From Devosia rhodophyticola (lineage in GTDB: Bacteria; Pseudomonadota; Alphaproteobacteria; Rhizobiales; Devosiaceae), in contig NZ_CP118247.1 of the NCBI RefSeq assembly GCF_028816475.1, positions 2,472,001 through 2,536,000 on the forward strand: a stretch of DNA of 64,000 nt. The letters are read 5' to 3'. Shown piece by piece: positions 45,212 to 55,049 of the stretch. The translations under genes and the position numbers were made by a program. Under the pieces are notes generated by a model. That model saw nothing but the letters and a program-made list of their open reading frames with translations, did not search any database and was not told the DNA's origin. The stretch's first letter is position 1; every line of letters begins with the position of its first letter.

Positions 45212-45907
45212 TTAGCCGTCGCCGAACAGCTTTTTGAGCATTGCAGCCATTGGGCCTGAGCTTGGTGCAGGTACCGCCGGTTTAGTGGAGCGGGCCTGAC
45301 GGATGTGGGATTGAGCTTTGGAAGCCTGTTTTGGCTCTGCGTCGGGTTTGGTGGCCAGAGCAATCTTGTTCATGAAGCCGGCGTCATCGCCTTTGACCAG
45401 AAGTCCGATATTTTTGGCAATCGCATCCAGCAAAGGGTCGAGCCAGACCTGATCAGCCTTGGCGAAGTCGCCCAGAACATGATGGGTGACAAACTCCTTG
45501 CCGGGATGGCCGATGCCGAGGCGGACACGTTTGTAGTTGAGGCCCAGTTGGGGATCGATGGAGCGCAGTCCATTGTGGCCGCCATTGCCGCCGCCGATCT
45601 TGACGCGGATCTTACCGGGGACCAGATCAAGTTCGTCATAGAGGACGATGACGTCTTCGGGCGCAATTTTGAAGAATTTCGCGGCCGCCGCGACGCTATC
45701 GCCGGAACGGTTCATGAAGGTTTGGGGTTTGAGCAACAGGGTACGTTGACCGTCAATTTCGCCGTCGGCCAAATGGCCGTTGTGCTTGGAACGAAAAGAG
45801 GTAAAGCCGTGTTGGCGCGCAATTTGGTCGGCGGCCATGAAGCCAATGTTGTGGCGGTTTTGACGATACTGATCGCCGGGATTGCCCAATCCAACGACAA
45901 GTTTCAC
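45212..45907 (-). CDS. pth: Peptidyl-tRNA hydrolase
   Basis: A 231-aa Pth. [20 protein letters not shown] contains the catalytic His and Asn, and [22 protein letters not shown] and [12 protein letters not shown] are conserved. It frees tRNA from peptidyl-tRNA dropped by ribosomes. About 40 residues at the C-terminus are an Ala/Ser/Pro-rich extension beyond the enzyme core. A GGAGGCG/CGCCTCC hairpin (45929-45952) lies in the 71-bp gap from rplY. Confidence 0.95.
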   Translation of the reverse strand: MKLVVGLGNPGDQYRQNRHNIGFMAADQIARQHGFTSFRSKHNGHLADGEIDGQRTLLLKPQTFMNRSGDSVAAAAKFFKIAPEDVIVLYDELDLVPGKIRVKIGGGNGGHNGLRSIDPQLGLNYKRVRLGIGHPGKEFVTHHVLGDFAKADQVWLDPLLDAIAKNIGLLVKGDDAGFMNKIALATKPDAEPKQASKAQSHIRQARSTKPAVPAPSSGPMAAMLKKLFGDG

Positions 45908-45978
45908 GAGCGCTCTCCCAAAATGGCAGGAGGCGACCCACGGGCCGCCTCCAATTGATTAACAATTCCGCGTGGGGA

Positions 45979-46629
45979 TTATTCCTTGTCGTCTTCGTCG
46001 GCTTCTTCTGCAGCAGCGTCGGCTTCATCTGCTTCCGCGTCGGCATCGCCGGAAGACTTAAGCGCCGAAGGCGCAACGATCGTGGCGATAGTCGCGTCGT
46101 CTTCATGGCTGTGGTCAAGAACGCCCTTGGGCAACGTGATCGAAGACATGTGGACGGTGTCGCCGATTTCGAGGCCGGTCAGGTCGACAGTGATCTCTTC
46201 GGGAATATTGTCGGCGCTCACATTCAAGTCGAGCGTGTGGTGCACAATGTTGAGCGTGCCGCCGCGCTTGAGGCCGGGGCTGGCTTCTTCATTGATAAAA
46301 TTCACATGCACCTGAACATTGAGCTTTGTGCCCTTGCCGACGCGCAGAAAATCAACGTGCATCGCAAAATCCTTGACCGGATCAAGCTGATAATCACGCG
46401 GGATCACCTGATGCTTCTCGCCTTCAACATCAAGCGTGAGGATGTGAGAGAGAAAGCCGCCTGAATAGATGCTCTTCATTGCATCCTTGTAGGCAATCGA
46501 AATGGTGACGGGGGGCTTCTTGTTGCCGTAGATAACAGCAGGGATTTTACCCTGACGACGCAATTCACGAGCGGCCCCCTTGCCGACAAGCGAACGCGCC
46601 TGAGCCTTAAGCTCTTTAGTCGCAGCCAT
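45979..46629 (-). CDS. rplY: 50S ribosomal protein L25/Ctc
   Basis: A 216-aa long-form L25 (TL5/CTC). The 5S rRNA-binding domain starts [35 protein letters not shown]; the C-terminal beta domain follows and the protein ends with a very acidic tail. ATG 46629 matches the family start; upstream in-frame ATGs at 46641 and 46662 are possible. Confidence 0.95.
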   Translation of the reverse strand: MAATKELKAQARSLVGKGAARELRRQGKIPAVIYGNKKPPVTISIAYKDAMKSIYSGGFLSHILTLDVEGEKHQVIPRDYQLDPVKDFAMHVDFLRVGKGTKLNVQVHVNFINEEASPGLKRGGTLNIVHHTLDLNVSADNIPEEITVDLTGLEIGDTVHMSSITLPKGVLDHSHEDDATIATIVAPSALKSSGDADAEADEADAAAEEADEDDKE

Positions 46630-46765
46630 GGAACTATCCATTCTGGTTGGTGTATGGGCCATTACAACGCCATACGCGCCCGTCCTCCAGGGGTGACGAG
46701 CGCTTCATGGGGCGGCTATAGCCCAAAGCGGGGGACTGGGCAAGTAGATGGTGCAGGTGGATCAG

Positions 46766-48046
46766 TTATCCGTCGCGCAACCCAACAATTTGTTGCCGCA
46801 AATATTGGCGCACTGCTTCGTCGCTCGACAGACCAATCGCCAGGGTCAAGGCCTCATAGGCGTCGTCCTTGTATCCGGCTCGGGCCGCCAGATGTCCACG
46901 TGTGGCCCAGTATGGCTGATAGTCGGCCATGCGCTTGTCGGCAGCCAGGGCCACAATTGCCTGGTGGGCGACGATGGGCCCCTTGGTTTCAGCAAGCGCT
47001 GCTATGTGGTTGAGCGCCACAACGGGAGAGGCGACGATCGTCTGCAAATGCTCGTAGAGCGCGACGATGGCGGGCCAACTGGTTTGGCCGGAAAGGCGAC
47101 GGGCGGTGTGGGCCGACTGGATCGCGGCTTCGATCTGGTAACGTCCGCTGGGGCCCGCGCGATTTGCCTGATGCAGGAGTGTTTCGGCCTGACCTATCCG
47201 ATGGACGTCCCAAAGCGCGGTGTTCTGCTGCTCGAGCGGTACAAAAGCGCCGTCGGCGTCGCGGCGGGCCGAGCGGCGCGCCTCGGCGTAAAGCATCAAG
47301 GCCAGCATGCCCTTGGCTTCGGGCTCGTCGGGTAGCAGTTGCACGGTTAGTTCGCCCAACCAAACAGCCTCTTCGACCAATTGTGGTGTGTCGCCGGGTT
47401 CAATCTCGTTCCAGCCCCTGGCATAGGCGGCATAAACCGCCTCGAGAACTGCGTCGAGTCTTTCGGGCAGGTCCTGGCGCTCAGGCAGGGAAAAGGCGAT
47501 GCCAAGGTTTTTTATCCGGGCTTTGGCTCGCACCAGACGCTGACCCATGGTGGCGGGCGAAATCATGAGTGCTGCCGCGACATCGTGAGCCGGCAGGCCA
47601 AGAATTGTTTGCAGGATCAAGGGGGTGCGCATGGCGCACTCGATTTCTGGATGGGCGCACGCGAACATCAGGGCCAGACGCCGGTCCGGTATTTCGGCAG
47701 GCGCTGCCGTGGCGGCCTCGATTTCTTCGGCCATGAGACTTAGATGCTCCATGCCCTTCTGGCGCGTCTGGTGGCGGCGCAGGGCGTCGGTTTGACGGTG
47801 GCGGGCGACAGTCAACAACCATGCATCGGGATTTTCGGGGATGCCTTCGCTCGGCCAGAGCCGGAGGGCGGCGGCAAAGGCGTCTGCCAGCGCATCCTCG
47901 GCGCCCGGAAGGTCACGAGTACGGGCCGCCAGAAATGCAACAAGACGGCCGTAGCTTTGTCGTGCAATCTGCTCGGCGACGCGATGGCTGCCATGATTGA
48001 GGTCGTTAGGCATCAGTCTTTGCGGCCAGCAGCAACGGGCGCACAC
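46766..48046 (-). CDS. ECF sigma factor, ECF42-type with C-terminal TPR-like extension
   Basis: A protein of about 426 aa. Residues about 30-190 hold sigma regions 2 and 4 (EDALADAFAAALRLWP, AWLLTVARHRQTDALRR, ISPATMGQRLVRAKARI). The long C-terminal helical extension (about 200-420, including RRDADGAFVPLEQQNTALWD) is typical of ECF42, which has no anti-sigma and is paired with a DGPF protein. That partner lies directly upstream. GGAGG is well placed for GTG 48046; it also serves an 11-codon out-of-frame ORF (ATG 48047) that ends at the in-frame ATG 48013. Start is therefore uncertain. Confidence 0.88.
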   Translation of the reverse strand: MCARCCWPQRLMPNDLNHGSHRVAEQIARQSYGRLVAFLAARTRDLPGAEDALADAFAAALRLWPSEGIPENPDAWLLTVARHRQTDALRRHQTRQKGMEHLSLMAEEIEAATAAPAEIPDRRLALMFACAHPEIECAMRTPLILQTILGLPAHDVAAALMISPATMGQRLVRAKARIKNLGIAFSLPERQDLPERLDAVLEAVYAAYARGWNEIEPGDTPQLVEEAVWLGELTVQLLPDEPEAKGMLALMLYAEARRSARRDADGAFVPLEQQNTALWDVHRIGQAETLLHQANRAGPSGRYQIEAAIQSAHTARRLSGQTSWPAIVALYEHLQTIVASPVVALNHIAALAETKGPIVAHQAIVALAADKRMADYQPYWATRGHLAARAGYKDDAYEALTLAIGLSSDEAVRQYLRQQIVGLRDG

Positions 48047-48118
48047 ATAAAATACCTCCAAATTGTACATCGGGTGCCAACACCCGATGCACGTCAGCGA
48101 ACCGGCTTCCTGGCGGCT

Positions 48119-48475
48119 TTATTCGGCGCGCGTTGGCCAGATGGGGCGCACTTCGATGGTGCCCAAACGGGCGGCGGGGCAGCGAGCCGCCCACTGAACG
48201 GCTTCATCGATGCCAGACACGTCGATCATGTAATAGCCGCCCAATTGTTCGCGCGTTTCGGCGTAGGGGCCATCCAGAACCTGGGTGCCATCTTCGCCGA
48301 CCCTGACGCTGGCGGCCTCTTTCGTGGGCCGCAGGCGTTCGCCGCCGAGCAATACGCCGGCTTTCGCCATGGCATTGTTATAAGCATGATAATCGGGGCT
48401 CATGCCGGTTTCATCGACAACAGTGGCAGCGCTCATTTTTGATTCATCGCCGTGGATCAGCAGTAAATACTTCAT
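48119..48475 (-). CDS. DGPF/YCII-domain protein, ECF42 partner
   Basis: A 118-aa YCII-related protein beginning MKYLLLIHGDE. LDGPYAETREQLGGYYMIDV carries the DGPF signature (here DGPY). Genes of this family sit beside ECF42 sigma factors and are thought to be their targets or co-factors. AAGGAGA is correctly spaced for ATG 48475 rather than the ATG one codon earlier. Confidence 0.88.
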   Translation of the reverse strand: MKYLLLIHGDESKMSAATVVDETGMSPDYHAYNNAMAKAGVLLGGERLRPTKEAASVRVGEDGTQVLDGPYAETREQLGGYYMIDVSGIDEAVQWAARCPAARLGTIEVRPIWPTRAE

Positions 48476-48676
48476 CATGGTCTCCTTGAAGGGCACGGAG
48501 CGAAATGCCCCGATATTACAATGACGCGGCGGAGAGGCCAATTTCTACTTCTGGAGAGATCTATTTGTGCTCGACGTGAGTGGGCGGCCAGAATTTCAAT
48601 CTGCCCCCGGTTGCCGACGGCAGTTTTCCGCCCGATTGATCGTGCGGCATTTGGACGAATGGAACAGAAACTGCGC

Positions 48677-49609
48677 CTAGTCGAGCAGGCTGGAGACGCT
48701 TTGCTCGCTGGCGGTACGGGCAACGGCTTCGCCGATCAGGGGCGCGATGGGGACGCGGCGAATATTGGGAGCCTTGGCAGTCTCTTCGGTTTCTTCGATG
48801 GAATCGGTTATGACCAGTTCCTTGAGTTTGGATGCGGCAACCCGCTCGGCGGCACTGTTGGAAAGGACGCCATGGGTAATATAGGCGGAAACGTCGAGTG
48901 CCCCGGCTTTGAGCAGGGCTTCAGCCGCATTGATCAGCGTGCCGCCAGAATCGACGATATCGTCGATCAGGATGCAATGCTGGCCCGAGACATCACCGAT
49001 GATATTCATGACTTCGGAGACACCGGCGCGAGGACGGCGTTTGTCGACAATTGCCAGATCCGCGCCGATGCGCTGGGCGATGGCGCGCGCACGGGCGACC
49101 CCGCCGACGTCAGGCGACACGATCATCAGGTTGGATGTGTCGTAATGGTCCTGAATGTCGCGGGTCATGACTGGTGCCGAATAGAGATTGTCGGCAGGAA
49201 TATCAAAAAAGCCCTGTATCTGGGCCGCGTGTAAATCGAGCGTGATAACGCGATTGACGCCAGCTTCGGTGAGCAGATTGGCTACGAGCTTGGCGGAAAT
49301 GGGGGTGCGGGAGGCAGATTTTCTATCCTGCCGAGCATAGCCGAAATAGGGCATGACCGCTGTGATCCGTCGAGCCGAGGAGCGTCGCAGCGCGTCGGTG
49401 ATGATCAGCAGTTCCATCAAATTGTCATTGGCGGGAAAGCTGGTTGACTGGAGGATGAAGACATCTTCTCCGCGCACATTCTCGTGCACCTCGACGTAAA
49501 TTTCCTTGTCGGCAAATCGTTTGACCGTACAATCGGTCAAGGGAAGTTCAAGGTAACTGGCGACAGCCTGAGCGAGGGCACGATTGGAATTGCCAGTCAC
49601 CAGCTTCAT
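48677..49609 (-). CDS. prs: Ribose-phosphate pyrophosphokinase
   Basis: A 310-aa PRPP synthase. [44 protein letters not shown] and the PRPP loop [14 protein letters not shown] are diagnostic. It makes PRPP for nucleotide synthesis and for salvage by Apt. In relatives rplY usually follows directly; here the ECF42 pair intervenes. Confidence 0.96.
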   Translation of the reverse strand: MKLVTGNSNRALAQAVASYLELPLTDCTVKRFADKEIYVEVHENVRGEDVFILQSTSFPANDNLMELLIITDALRRSSARRITAVMPYFGYARQDRKSASRTPISAKLVANLLTEAGVNRVITLDLHAAQIQGFFDIPADNLYSAPVMTRDIQDHYDTSNLMIVSPDVGGVARARAIAQRIGADLAIVDKRRPRAGVSEVMNIIGDVSGQHCILIDDIVDSGGTLINAAEALLKAGALDVSAYITHGVLSNSAAERVAASKLKELVITDSIEETEETAKAPNIRRVPIAPLIGEAVARTASEQSVSSLLD

Positions 49610-49715
49610 AGCGCGATCCTGTGGTCATGTCGGGCCGGGAAAGGCGGCCCCTCCAGTTTCGAGGCAAGCTCTATAGTGTGTAGAGTGCAATCACAATGTC
49701 ACAATTGGTAGAATG

Positions 49716-50492
49716 CTAAATTTTCTCCAGTCCGATCAAGGCGATCTGTCGTCCGGTGGTTTGGGCCGCATGGGTGGCATGGCGATGGGAAAAGTAGCGG
49801 TCAGGCGCACCATAGGTGCAAATTGCCAGATCCTGGATGGTGCCGACGCCGCTGTTGGCGAGTTCGCTGGCAACAAAGCCCGGCAGATCGAAGTGTTCGC
49901 GACCATTGCGGGGCGTGACAAAAAACTGCTGGCCATCGGGATGGCTCGCCAGAAAATCGGTCATGAATTGGGGGCCAACTTCATAGTTGCCCTGACTGAT
50001 GGTCGGGCCAATCGCGGCAACCATTCGGGCAGGATTTGCCCCGAGCGCGACCATTGCTGCAACCGTATTGGCGATAATGCCATCGGCAGCGCCTTTCCAG
50101 CCCGCATGGGCGGCGCCAATGATTCTGGCAGTCGGATCAATCAGAAGGATCGGGGTGCAATCGGCTGTCAGGATGCCGAGCAATCGGCCCGGTACGTTGG
50201 TCACGAGGGCATCTGCCTCCCGCAACCCGTCGGCGTCCCGCTTTTCCGACCGGGTTATGACATTGTTGGAATGGGTCTGGCGGAGCGTTGCCATGGCATC
50301 GGGCGAAAAATTGAGGGCTTTGGCCGCGCGGGCGCGGTTTTCCGCCACATGTGCGCCATCGTCTCCAGTTGAAACGGACATGTTGAGGCTATTGAACGGG
50401 GCGGGTGAGATACCACCCTGTCGGCCAAAAAACGCGTGGCGAAGACCCGGAATTCCAACAAGTGCCGGCGCGGTATCAAAGGGCGGTATCAT
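49716..50492 (-). CDS. pgeF: Multicopper-type purine nucleoside phosphorylase/laccase-domain protein (PgeF/YfiH)
   Basis: A 258-aa protein of the YfiH/LACC1 family. HAFFGRQGGISPAPFNSLN, QTHSNNV, ADCTPILLID and AAHAGWKGAADGI carry the conserved His and Cys residues that bind zinc. Bacterial members act as purine nucleoside phosphorylase/adenosine deaminase and have been linked to peptidoglycan editing. ATG 50492 overlaps the midA stop as TGATG. Confidence 0.9.
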   Translation of the reverse strand: MIPPFDTAPALVGIPGLRHAFFGRQGGISPAPFNSLNMSVSTGDDGAHVAENRARAAKALNFSPDAMATLRQTHSNNVITRSEKRDADGLREADALVTNVPGRLLGILTADCTPILLIDPTARIIGAAHAGWKGAADGIIANTVAAMVALGANPARMVAAIGPTISQGNYEVGPQFMTDFLASHPDGQQFFVTPRNGREHFDLPGFVASELANSGVGTIQDLAICTYGAPDRYFSHRHATHAAQTTGRQIALIGLEKI

Positions 50493-51574
50493 CAATAAAA
50501 GCCGGGTGGAGTGAGGCCGGGACTGGCGGCGCAAAATGCCTTGAACAGGGTGCCCATCTGGTTAGCGTCGGTCAGGCGCGCGCTGGCGGCGGCAAGATCG
50601 GTCGCAGCGCTGGGGTTGGCCAGACTGAGGGCTTTGGTGCGATCAGTAAGACCGAGGCGATCCAGAAAACTGGCTTGGGTCGCCAGCGGGTGAACGTTGA
50701 GACCCGACTTGGCCGCAACATTGCCCAGCGCTTCAAAATCGACATGGGCAGAAAGATCAATGGCGCCGGGATTGTCCAGCACGTTTGCAAAACCGTGCCG
50801 GGCAACACCTTGTAGCGTCTCGCCGGTTTGCGTCTGGTTGTAGCCATAGTCGATGGTCAGAATGGCGCCGCCCTGCGTGGATACGGTTCGCGCCAACCGC
50901 GACATGACCTCGCCACCCGCCAAGGCCACCTCGAAGACGCTATGAATTTCTGCGTCCTGAACGACGTCGGGCAAGGCGGCGTTGGGAATGGGGGTGGGGG
51001 AAAGCCCGAAAACCAGATTGTCACCTTCCAGGCCAATGACGCGCTCGTGCCATCCGTTTTCACCGCGCACGAACTGCCGGATGGGCAATGCATCAAAAAA
51101 CTCATTGGCGATCACCAGCAGTGGTCCGTCGCCGACTTTGTCCAGTGCATCGACCCATTGCGGCCCGTAGGGCTCGAGGCGCGCATGCTGTTCGGCGATC
51201 AGAGCGGGATTGGTTTCGAACAGGCGAAGATCGAGTCCGTCCCGAAAACCTTCAGCCCGGCAGGCGACGCGCAATATATCGGCCATCAATGTGCCGCGCC
51301 CGGGGCCGAGTTCCATTAGGGTAAAGGCCTTGGGCGAGCCCATCTGCTGCCACAGATTGACAACGTAAAAGCCGATCAACTCTCCGAACATCTGGCTGAT
51401 TTCGGGCGCGGTGATGAAATCACCTGCGGTTCCAAGCGGATCAGCATTCTTGTAGTAGCCCATCGCGGGGTGAGTCAGACAAAGACCCATAAAATTGGCA
51501 ACGGACATCGGGCCATTGGCGCGAATTTGGGTCGCGATCAGGTCGGGCAATGTTGGTTTGGGTTCAGCGGCCAT
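50492..51574 (-). CDS. SAM-dependent methyltransferase, MidA/NDUFAF7 family
   Basis: A 360-aa protein. THPAMGYYKNADPLGTAGDFITAPEISQMFGE is the family N-terminal hallmark, and MELGPGRGTLMADILR the SAM loop; ANEFFDALPIRQ is also conserved. The mitochondrial counterpart methylates an arginine of complex I NDUFS2; the bacterial target is presumed similar. It overlaps lgt by 11 nt and pgeF by 1 nt, forming an lgt-midA-pgeF run. Confidence 0.92.
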   Translation of the reverse strand: MAAEPKPTLPDLIATQIRANGPMSVANFMGLCLTHPAMGYYKNADPLGTAGDFITAPEISQMFGELIGFYVVNLWQQMGSPKAFTLMELGPGRGTLMADILRVACRAEGFRDGLDLRLFETNPALIAEQHARLEPYGPQWVDALDKVGDGPLLVIANEFFDALPIRQFVRGENGWHERVIGLEGDNLVFGLSPTPIPNAALPDVVQDAEIHSVFEVALAGGEVMSRLARTVSTQGGAILTIDYGYNQTQTGETLQGVARHGFANVLDNPGAIDLSAHVDFEALGNVAAKSGLNVHPLATQASFLDRLGLTDRTKALSLANPSAATDLAAASARLTDANQMGTLFKAFCAASPGLTPPGFY

Positions 51575-52379
51575 GTTTTTTCCTCATGGCGAACAGGGCG
51601 ATCCCGATACCCGCAAGTAGCAGCGGCAGGCTGAGGACCATGCCCATTGTGAGCCAACCACCATAAATATAGCCCAATTGCACGTCTGGCAGGCGCACGA
51701 ACTCCACCGCGATGCGCGACATTGAGTAACCAATAGCGAAAATGCCCGCGACAAGTCCGGGGCGCCGCAGACCGTAGCCAACATGGGTCACAATTCTGAT
51801 GACGAGGAAGAGCAATAGTCCTTCAAGCGCTGCTTCATAGAGCTGGCTGGGATGGCGTGGCACCTGCATCGGATCGGTCGGAAAAATAACGCCCCATGGC
51901 AGGCTGGTTGGGGCGCCATAAAGTTCGGCATTGATGAAATTGGCAACGCGGCCAAGAAAGATGCCAATGGTTGCGGCCGTGCCCAATAAATCGAGCGATG
52001 ACAGCAGGTTGCCGCCCTTGGAGCGGGTAAACAACAGTACCGCCAGACAGATACCGATCATGCCGCCATGGTAGGACATGCCGCCATCCCAGATAGCGAA
52101 GGCTTCAAGCGGATTGCCCATATAGTAGGGCAGATTGTAAAACAGCACATAGCCAATGCGGCCGCCAATAACGATGCCCAGAACCGCCCAGAAAGCGAAG
52201 TCGAACACGTCATCGGGGGCAAAGGGCGGGGCGTTGTTGGCCCACAATGATTTGCGGGCGAGCAAGAAACGGCCATAAAGCGCGCCTAGACCAACGCCAC
52301 CAAGATAGGCGAGCGCATACCAGCGAATTGCAAAGGGGCCGATGGCCAGAGCGATGGGATCGATATTGGGAAAGGGCAA
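51564..52379 (-). CDS. lgt: Prolipoprotein diacylglyceryl transferase
   Basis: A 271-aa inner-membrane enzyme with about seven helices. AIRWYALAYLGG, GGRIGYVLFYN, GGMSYHGGMIGI and GRVANFINAELYG (Lgt signature) are present. It attaches diacylglycerol from phosphatidylglycerol to the lipobox cysteine of prolipoproteins. First gene of the leftward lgt-midA-pgeF unit, divergent from ubiK. Confidence 0.96.
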   Translation of the reverse strand: MPFPNIDPIALAIGPFAIRWYALAYLGGVGLGALYGRFLLARKSLWANNAPPFAPDDVFDFAFWAVLGIVIGGRIGYVLFYNLPYYMGNPLEAFAIWDGGMSYHGGMIGICLAVLLFTRSKGGNLLSSLDLLGTAATIGIFLGRVANFINAELYGAPTSLPWGVIFPTDPMQVPRHPSQLYEAALEGLLLFLVIRIVTHVGYGLRRPGLVAGIFAIGYSMSRIAVEFVRLPDVQLGYIYGGWLTMGMVLSLPLLLAGIGIALFAMRKKHGR

Positions 52380-52499
52380 TGTAGGCTCCGCTGAACTTGC
52401 CGGACAATTGCCGCTTCGCCTGCTCTGGTCAAGTCAGAGATGCTCGCCTACATATTCGCCATGGCGTCCGTGGACGCAATTTTACATGCAAGGTGTGCG

Positions 52500-52751
52500 A
52501 TGAGCCAGAACAACAAAGTTTTTGACGGCCTGGGCCGGGTCATGAATGAAGCTGCCGGGGTTGCAGACGGATTGCGGCGCGAAGTCGAAACGGCGGTAAA
52601 ATCGCAGGGACAACGGATCGTGGCCGATATGGATCTGGTCAAGCGGGCCGACTTTGATGCGCTGCGCGAATTGGTGCAGGTTCAAAGCGAGGAGATTGAT
52701 CAGCTGCGCAAGGATATCGACGCCCTGAAGTCCACCAGGAAGGCCAAATAG
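52500..52751 (+). CDS. UbiK/BMFP family accessory factor
   Basis: An 83-aa protein. FDGLGRVMNEAAGVADGLRRE is the membrane-fusogenic N-terminal helix, and the C-terminal half (FDALRELVQVQSEEIDQLRKDIDALK) is a trimeric coiled coil. UbiK (YqiC) supports ubiquinone synthesis under aerobic growth. ATG 52500 has AAGGTG upstream; a longer ORF upstream lacks the family sequence. Confidence 0.87.
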   Translation: MSQNNKVFDGLGRVMNEAAGVADGLRREVETAVKSQGQRIVADMDLVKRADFDALRELVQVQSEEIDQLRKDIDALKSTRKAK

Positions 52752-52753
52752 GT

Positions 52754-53476
52754 TTGCGTTTCGCCGTTATTTCGGATGTGCACGGCAACGGGCTGGCGCT
52801 CGATGCCGTATTGACTGATATTGCTGTTCAAGGCGTTGATGCGACGCTTTGTCTGGGCGACCATGTGAGCGGACCGATGGATCCGGGCGCGGTGGCTGAA
52901 CGATTGATGGGTCTGAGCGGATCAATGATCCGTGGCAATCATGATCGCTGGGTGAGCGAAACCGAGCCGGACGCACTCGATCCGGTTGACGGATTTGCCC
53001 GCGCAAAACTGGCGCCGCGCCATCTGCTGTGGCTTTCGGGGCTACCCGACACCGCGGTGTTCAATGGCGAAGTGTTTCTCTGCCATGGTACGCCGCAAAG
53101 CGACACCGAGGTTTGGCTCGACAATTATTGGCAGGGTCGGCAGTCCACCCTGCCTGATCCCGATACTATTCTGGGGCACGCGGCGGGGATCGACTACCCG
53201 ATCATTTTGTGTGGGCACACTCATATTGCCCGTTCGGTGCGGTTGCCCGATGGTCGCCGCATAATCAATCCGGGCAGCGTTGGCTTGCAGCTGGTGCACG
53301 GTTCGCCCGATGCGCGCTACGCGATCATCGAGAGGCGGGCAGGGCGCTGGCTGACCAGCATCCGGGTTGTGGAATATGATTGCGCCGCTGCCGCGCGGCA
53401 AGCGGTGGCCAATGGCTTCAAACAATGGGCGCCCGCTTTGGCAACCGGATGGGTGGGGCCTGAAGGGTTGTTCTAA
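52754..53476 (+). CDS. Metallophosphoesterase family protein (TTG start)
   Basis: A 240-aa protein of the YfcE/MJ0936-type calcineurin-like group. SDVHGNGLALDAVLTDI, LGDHVSGP, IRGNHDRWV, CHGTPQSD and CGHTHIARSV are the metal-binding motifs. The TTG start lies 2 nt after the ubiK stop and puts the SDVHGN motif at residues 7-12, as usual. Substrate unknown. Confidence 0.85.
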   Translation: MRFAVISDVHGNGLALDAVLTDIAVQGVDATLCLGDHVSGPMDPGAVAERLMGLSGSMIRGNHDRWVSETEPDALDPVDGFARAKLAPRHLLWLSGLPDTAVFNGEVFLCHGTPQSDTEVWLDNYWQGRQSTLPDPDTILGHAAGIDYPIILCGHTHIARSVRLPDGRRIINPGSVGLQLVHGSPDARYAIIERRAGRWLTSIRVVEYDCAAAARQAVANGFKQWAPALATGWVGPEGLF

Positions 53477-53719
53477 AGGTCACACCGACCTGTCGATGGT
53501 GCTGGCGTTAACCAAGCGTTAACCATGTTGGTCCGATCATCCACAAGAGATTAGTGTCCTTTGCTGGGTGTGCGTCCCCTGAATCAGTGGCGCAGTGTAG
53601 GGTTAAAAGATCAGGACGATTCGTAGGCTCAGGCGTGCGGCAAGTTCAATTAGTATCCCATGCGTAGGCCATCAAGGACGGTGGCTTTCAAACACGAATT
53701 GCCAGGACGGGTATCGTCA

Positions 53720-54220
53720 ATGTCACTTCTGCAGATCGAGCCCGACCGGATCGTACATCCGGTTGATATCATCGAGCACATCGCCAATATCAACGACTGG
53801 ACGTTTGAACGTCAGGGCGCTGATGAGATCTCGATTTCCGTTCGCGGAGGTTGGAGCGATTATCACGTGTCGTTCAATTGGATGGAAGACCTTGAGTCTT
53901 TGCATATCGCCTGTGCTTTTGATCTCAAGGTGCCCGACGGGCGCCGCAATGAAATCAAGCAATTAATCGCCATGATCAATGAGCAATTGTGGATCGGGCA
54001 TTTCGACATCTGGAACAAGGAAGGCGTTGTCCTGTTCCGCAATTCACACCTGTTGACCGGCGGCGCGGAGGTTACTCCCCAGCAGTGCGAAGCGCTTTTG
54101 CGCTCGGCCAGTGACAGCTGTGATCTCTATTATCAGGCGTTTCAGTTCGTTGTCTGGGCTGGCAAGAGTGCCCCCGATGCACTTAGCCACGTCATGTTCG
54201 AGACAGTCGGGGAAGCATGA
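53720..54220 (+). CDS. YbjN domain-containing protein
   Basis: A 166-aa protein of the YbjN family (type III secretion chaperone-like fold). DIIEHIANINDWTFERQGADEISISVRGGWSDY and IAMINEQLWIGHFDIWNKEGVVLFRNS are typical. Function is not established; E. coli YbjN affects motility and stress. It is coupled to proC by an ATGA overlap, an arrangement common in this bacterial group. A 243-bp gap upstream holds its promoter and nothing else I can identify. Confidence 0.87.
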   Translation: MSLLQIEPDRIVHPVDIIEHIANINDWTFERQGADEISISVRGGWSDYHVSFNWMEDLESLHIACAFDLKVPDGRRNEIKQLIAMINEQLWIGHFDIWNKEGVVLFRNSHLLTGGAEVTPQQCEALLRSASDSCDLYYQAFQFVVWAGKSAPDALSHVMFETVGEA

Positions 54221-55041
54221 GCGCGATTGATTTGACCGATGTTGGCCCTATCGTCTTGCTTGGCGCTGGCAAGATGGGCATGGCGCTGGTGCGCGGCTGG
54301 CTTGATGCTGGGCTCAAACCTGAAAATCTGGTTCTGGTGTCGCCGCGTCCCAAGCCCGACCTGATAGAGTATGCCGCCCAAAAAGGCGTTCAGTTGATGC
54401 CTGCCATGGATGGCACGGTGCCACGCGTTCTCGTGCTGGCGGTCAAGCCGCAAGTCTTGCGCACCATATTGGGCGAGATCGCGCCGACGATTGACTCAAA
54501 AACCCTCGTACTTTCAGTAGCAGCAGGCATTTCGATGCTGGCACTTACTGAAGGGTTGAAGACAAAGCGCGTCATCCGGACGATGCCCAACACACCCTCC
54601 CAGGTTGGCAAGGGTGTCACTGGATTGGTGCCGGCAGACATTGATACTGCAGACCGCGAAATTGCTCAGGCGCTTTTTGCTGCGTCGGGCGCTGTTGTCT
54701 GGCTCAAGAACGAAGCTGAGCTGGATGCACTGACCGGTGTCTCTGGCTCGGGGCCGGCCTATGTGTTTCACCTCGTGGAGGCGCTCAGCGAGGCAGCCCG
54801 CCGGCATGGGTTGAGCGATGACGTTGCTGACCTTCTGGGGCGCCAGACGGTCATTGGCGCCGCAGCGCTCATGGAGGCTGATTCTGCCTCGGCCGAACAA
54901 CTGCGCATCAATGTAACCTCGCCAAAAGGCACGACGGCTGCCGCCTTGGCTATATTGATGGGCGAGGGTGGTTTTGTTGATCTGGTCGACAAGGCCGTGG
55001 CTGCCGCTCGGGCGCGCAGCGCGGAAATCGGCCGCGAATAG
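54217..55041 (+). CDS. proC: Pyrroline-5-carboxylate reductase
   Basis: A 274-aa P5C reductase. LLGAGKMGMALVRGWL is the NADPH-binding loop, VLSVAAGISMLAL and RTMPNTPSQVGKG follow, and the family signature region is TSPKGTTAAALAIL near the C-terminus. It makes proline from pyrroline-5-carboxylate. Its stop is 8 nt from the stop of the convergent marR. Confidence 0.95.
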   Translation: MSAIDLTDVGPIVLLGAGKMGMALVRGWLDAGLKPENLVLVSPRPKPDLIEYAAQKGVQLMPAMDGTVPRVLVLAVKPQVLRTILGEIAPTIDSKTLVLSVAAGISMLALTEGLKTKRVIRTMPNTPSQVGKGVTGLVPADIDTADREIAQALFAASGAVVWLKNEAELDALTGVSGSGPAYVFHLVEALSEAARRHGLSDDVADLLGRQTVIGAAALMEADSASAEQLRINVTSPKGTTAAALAILMGEGGFVDLVDKAVAAARARSAEIGRE

Positions 55042-55049
55042 TATCCTGA

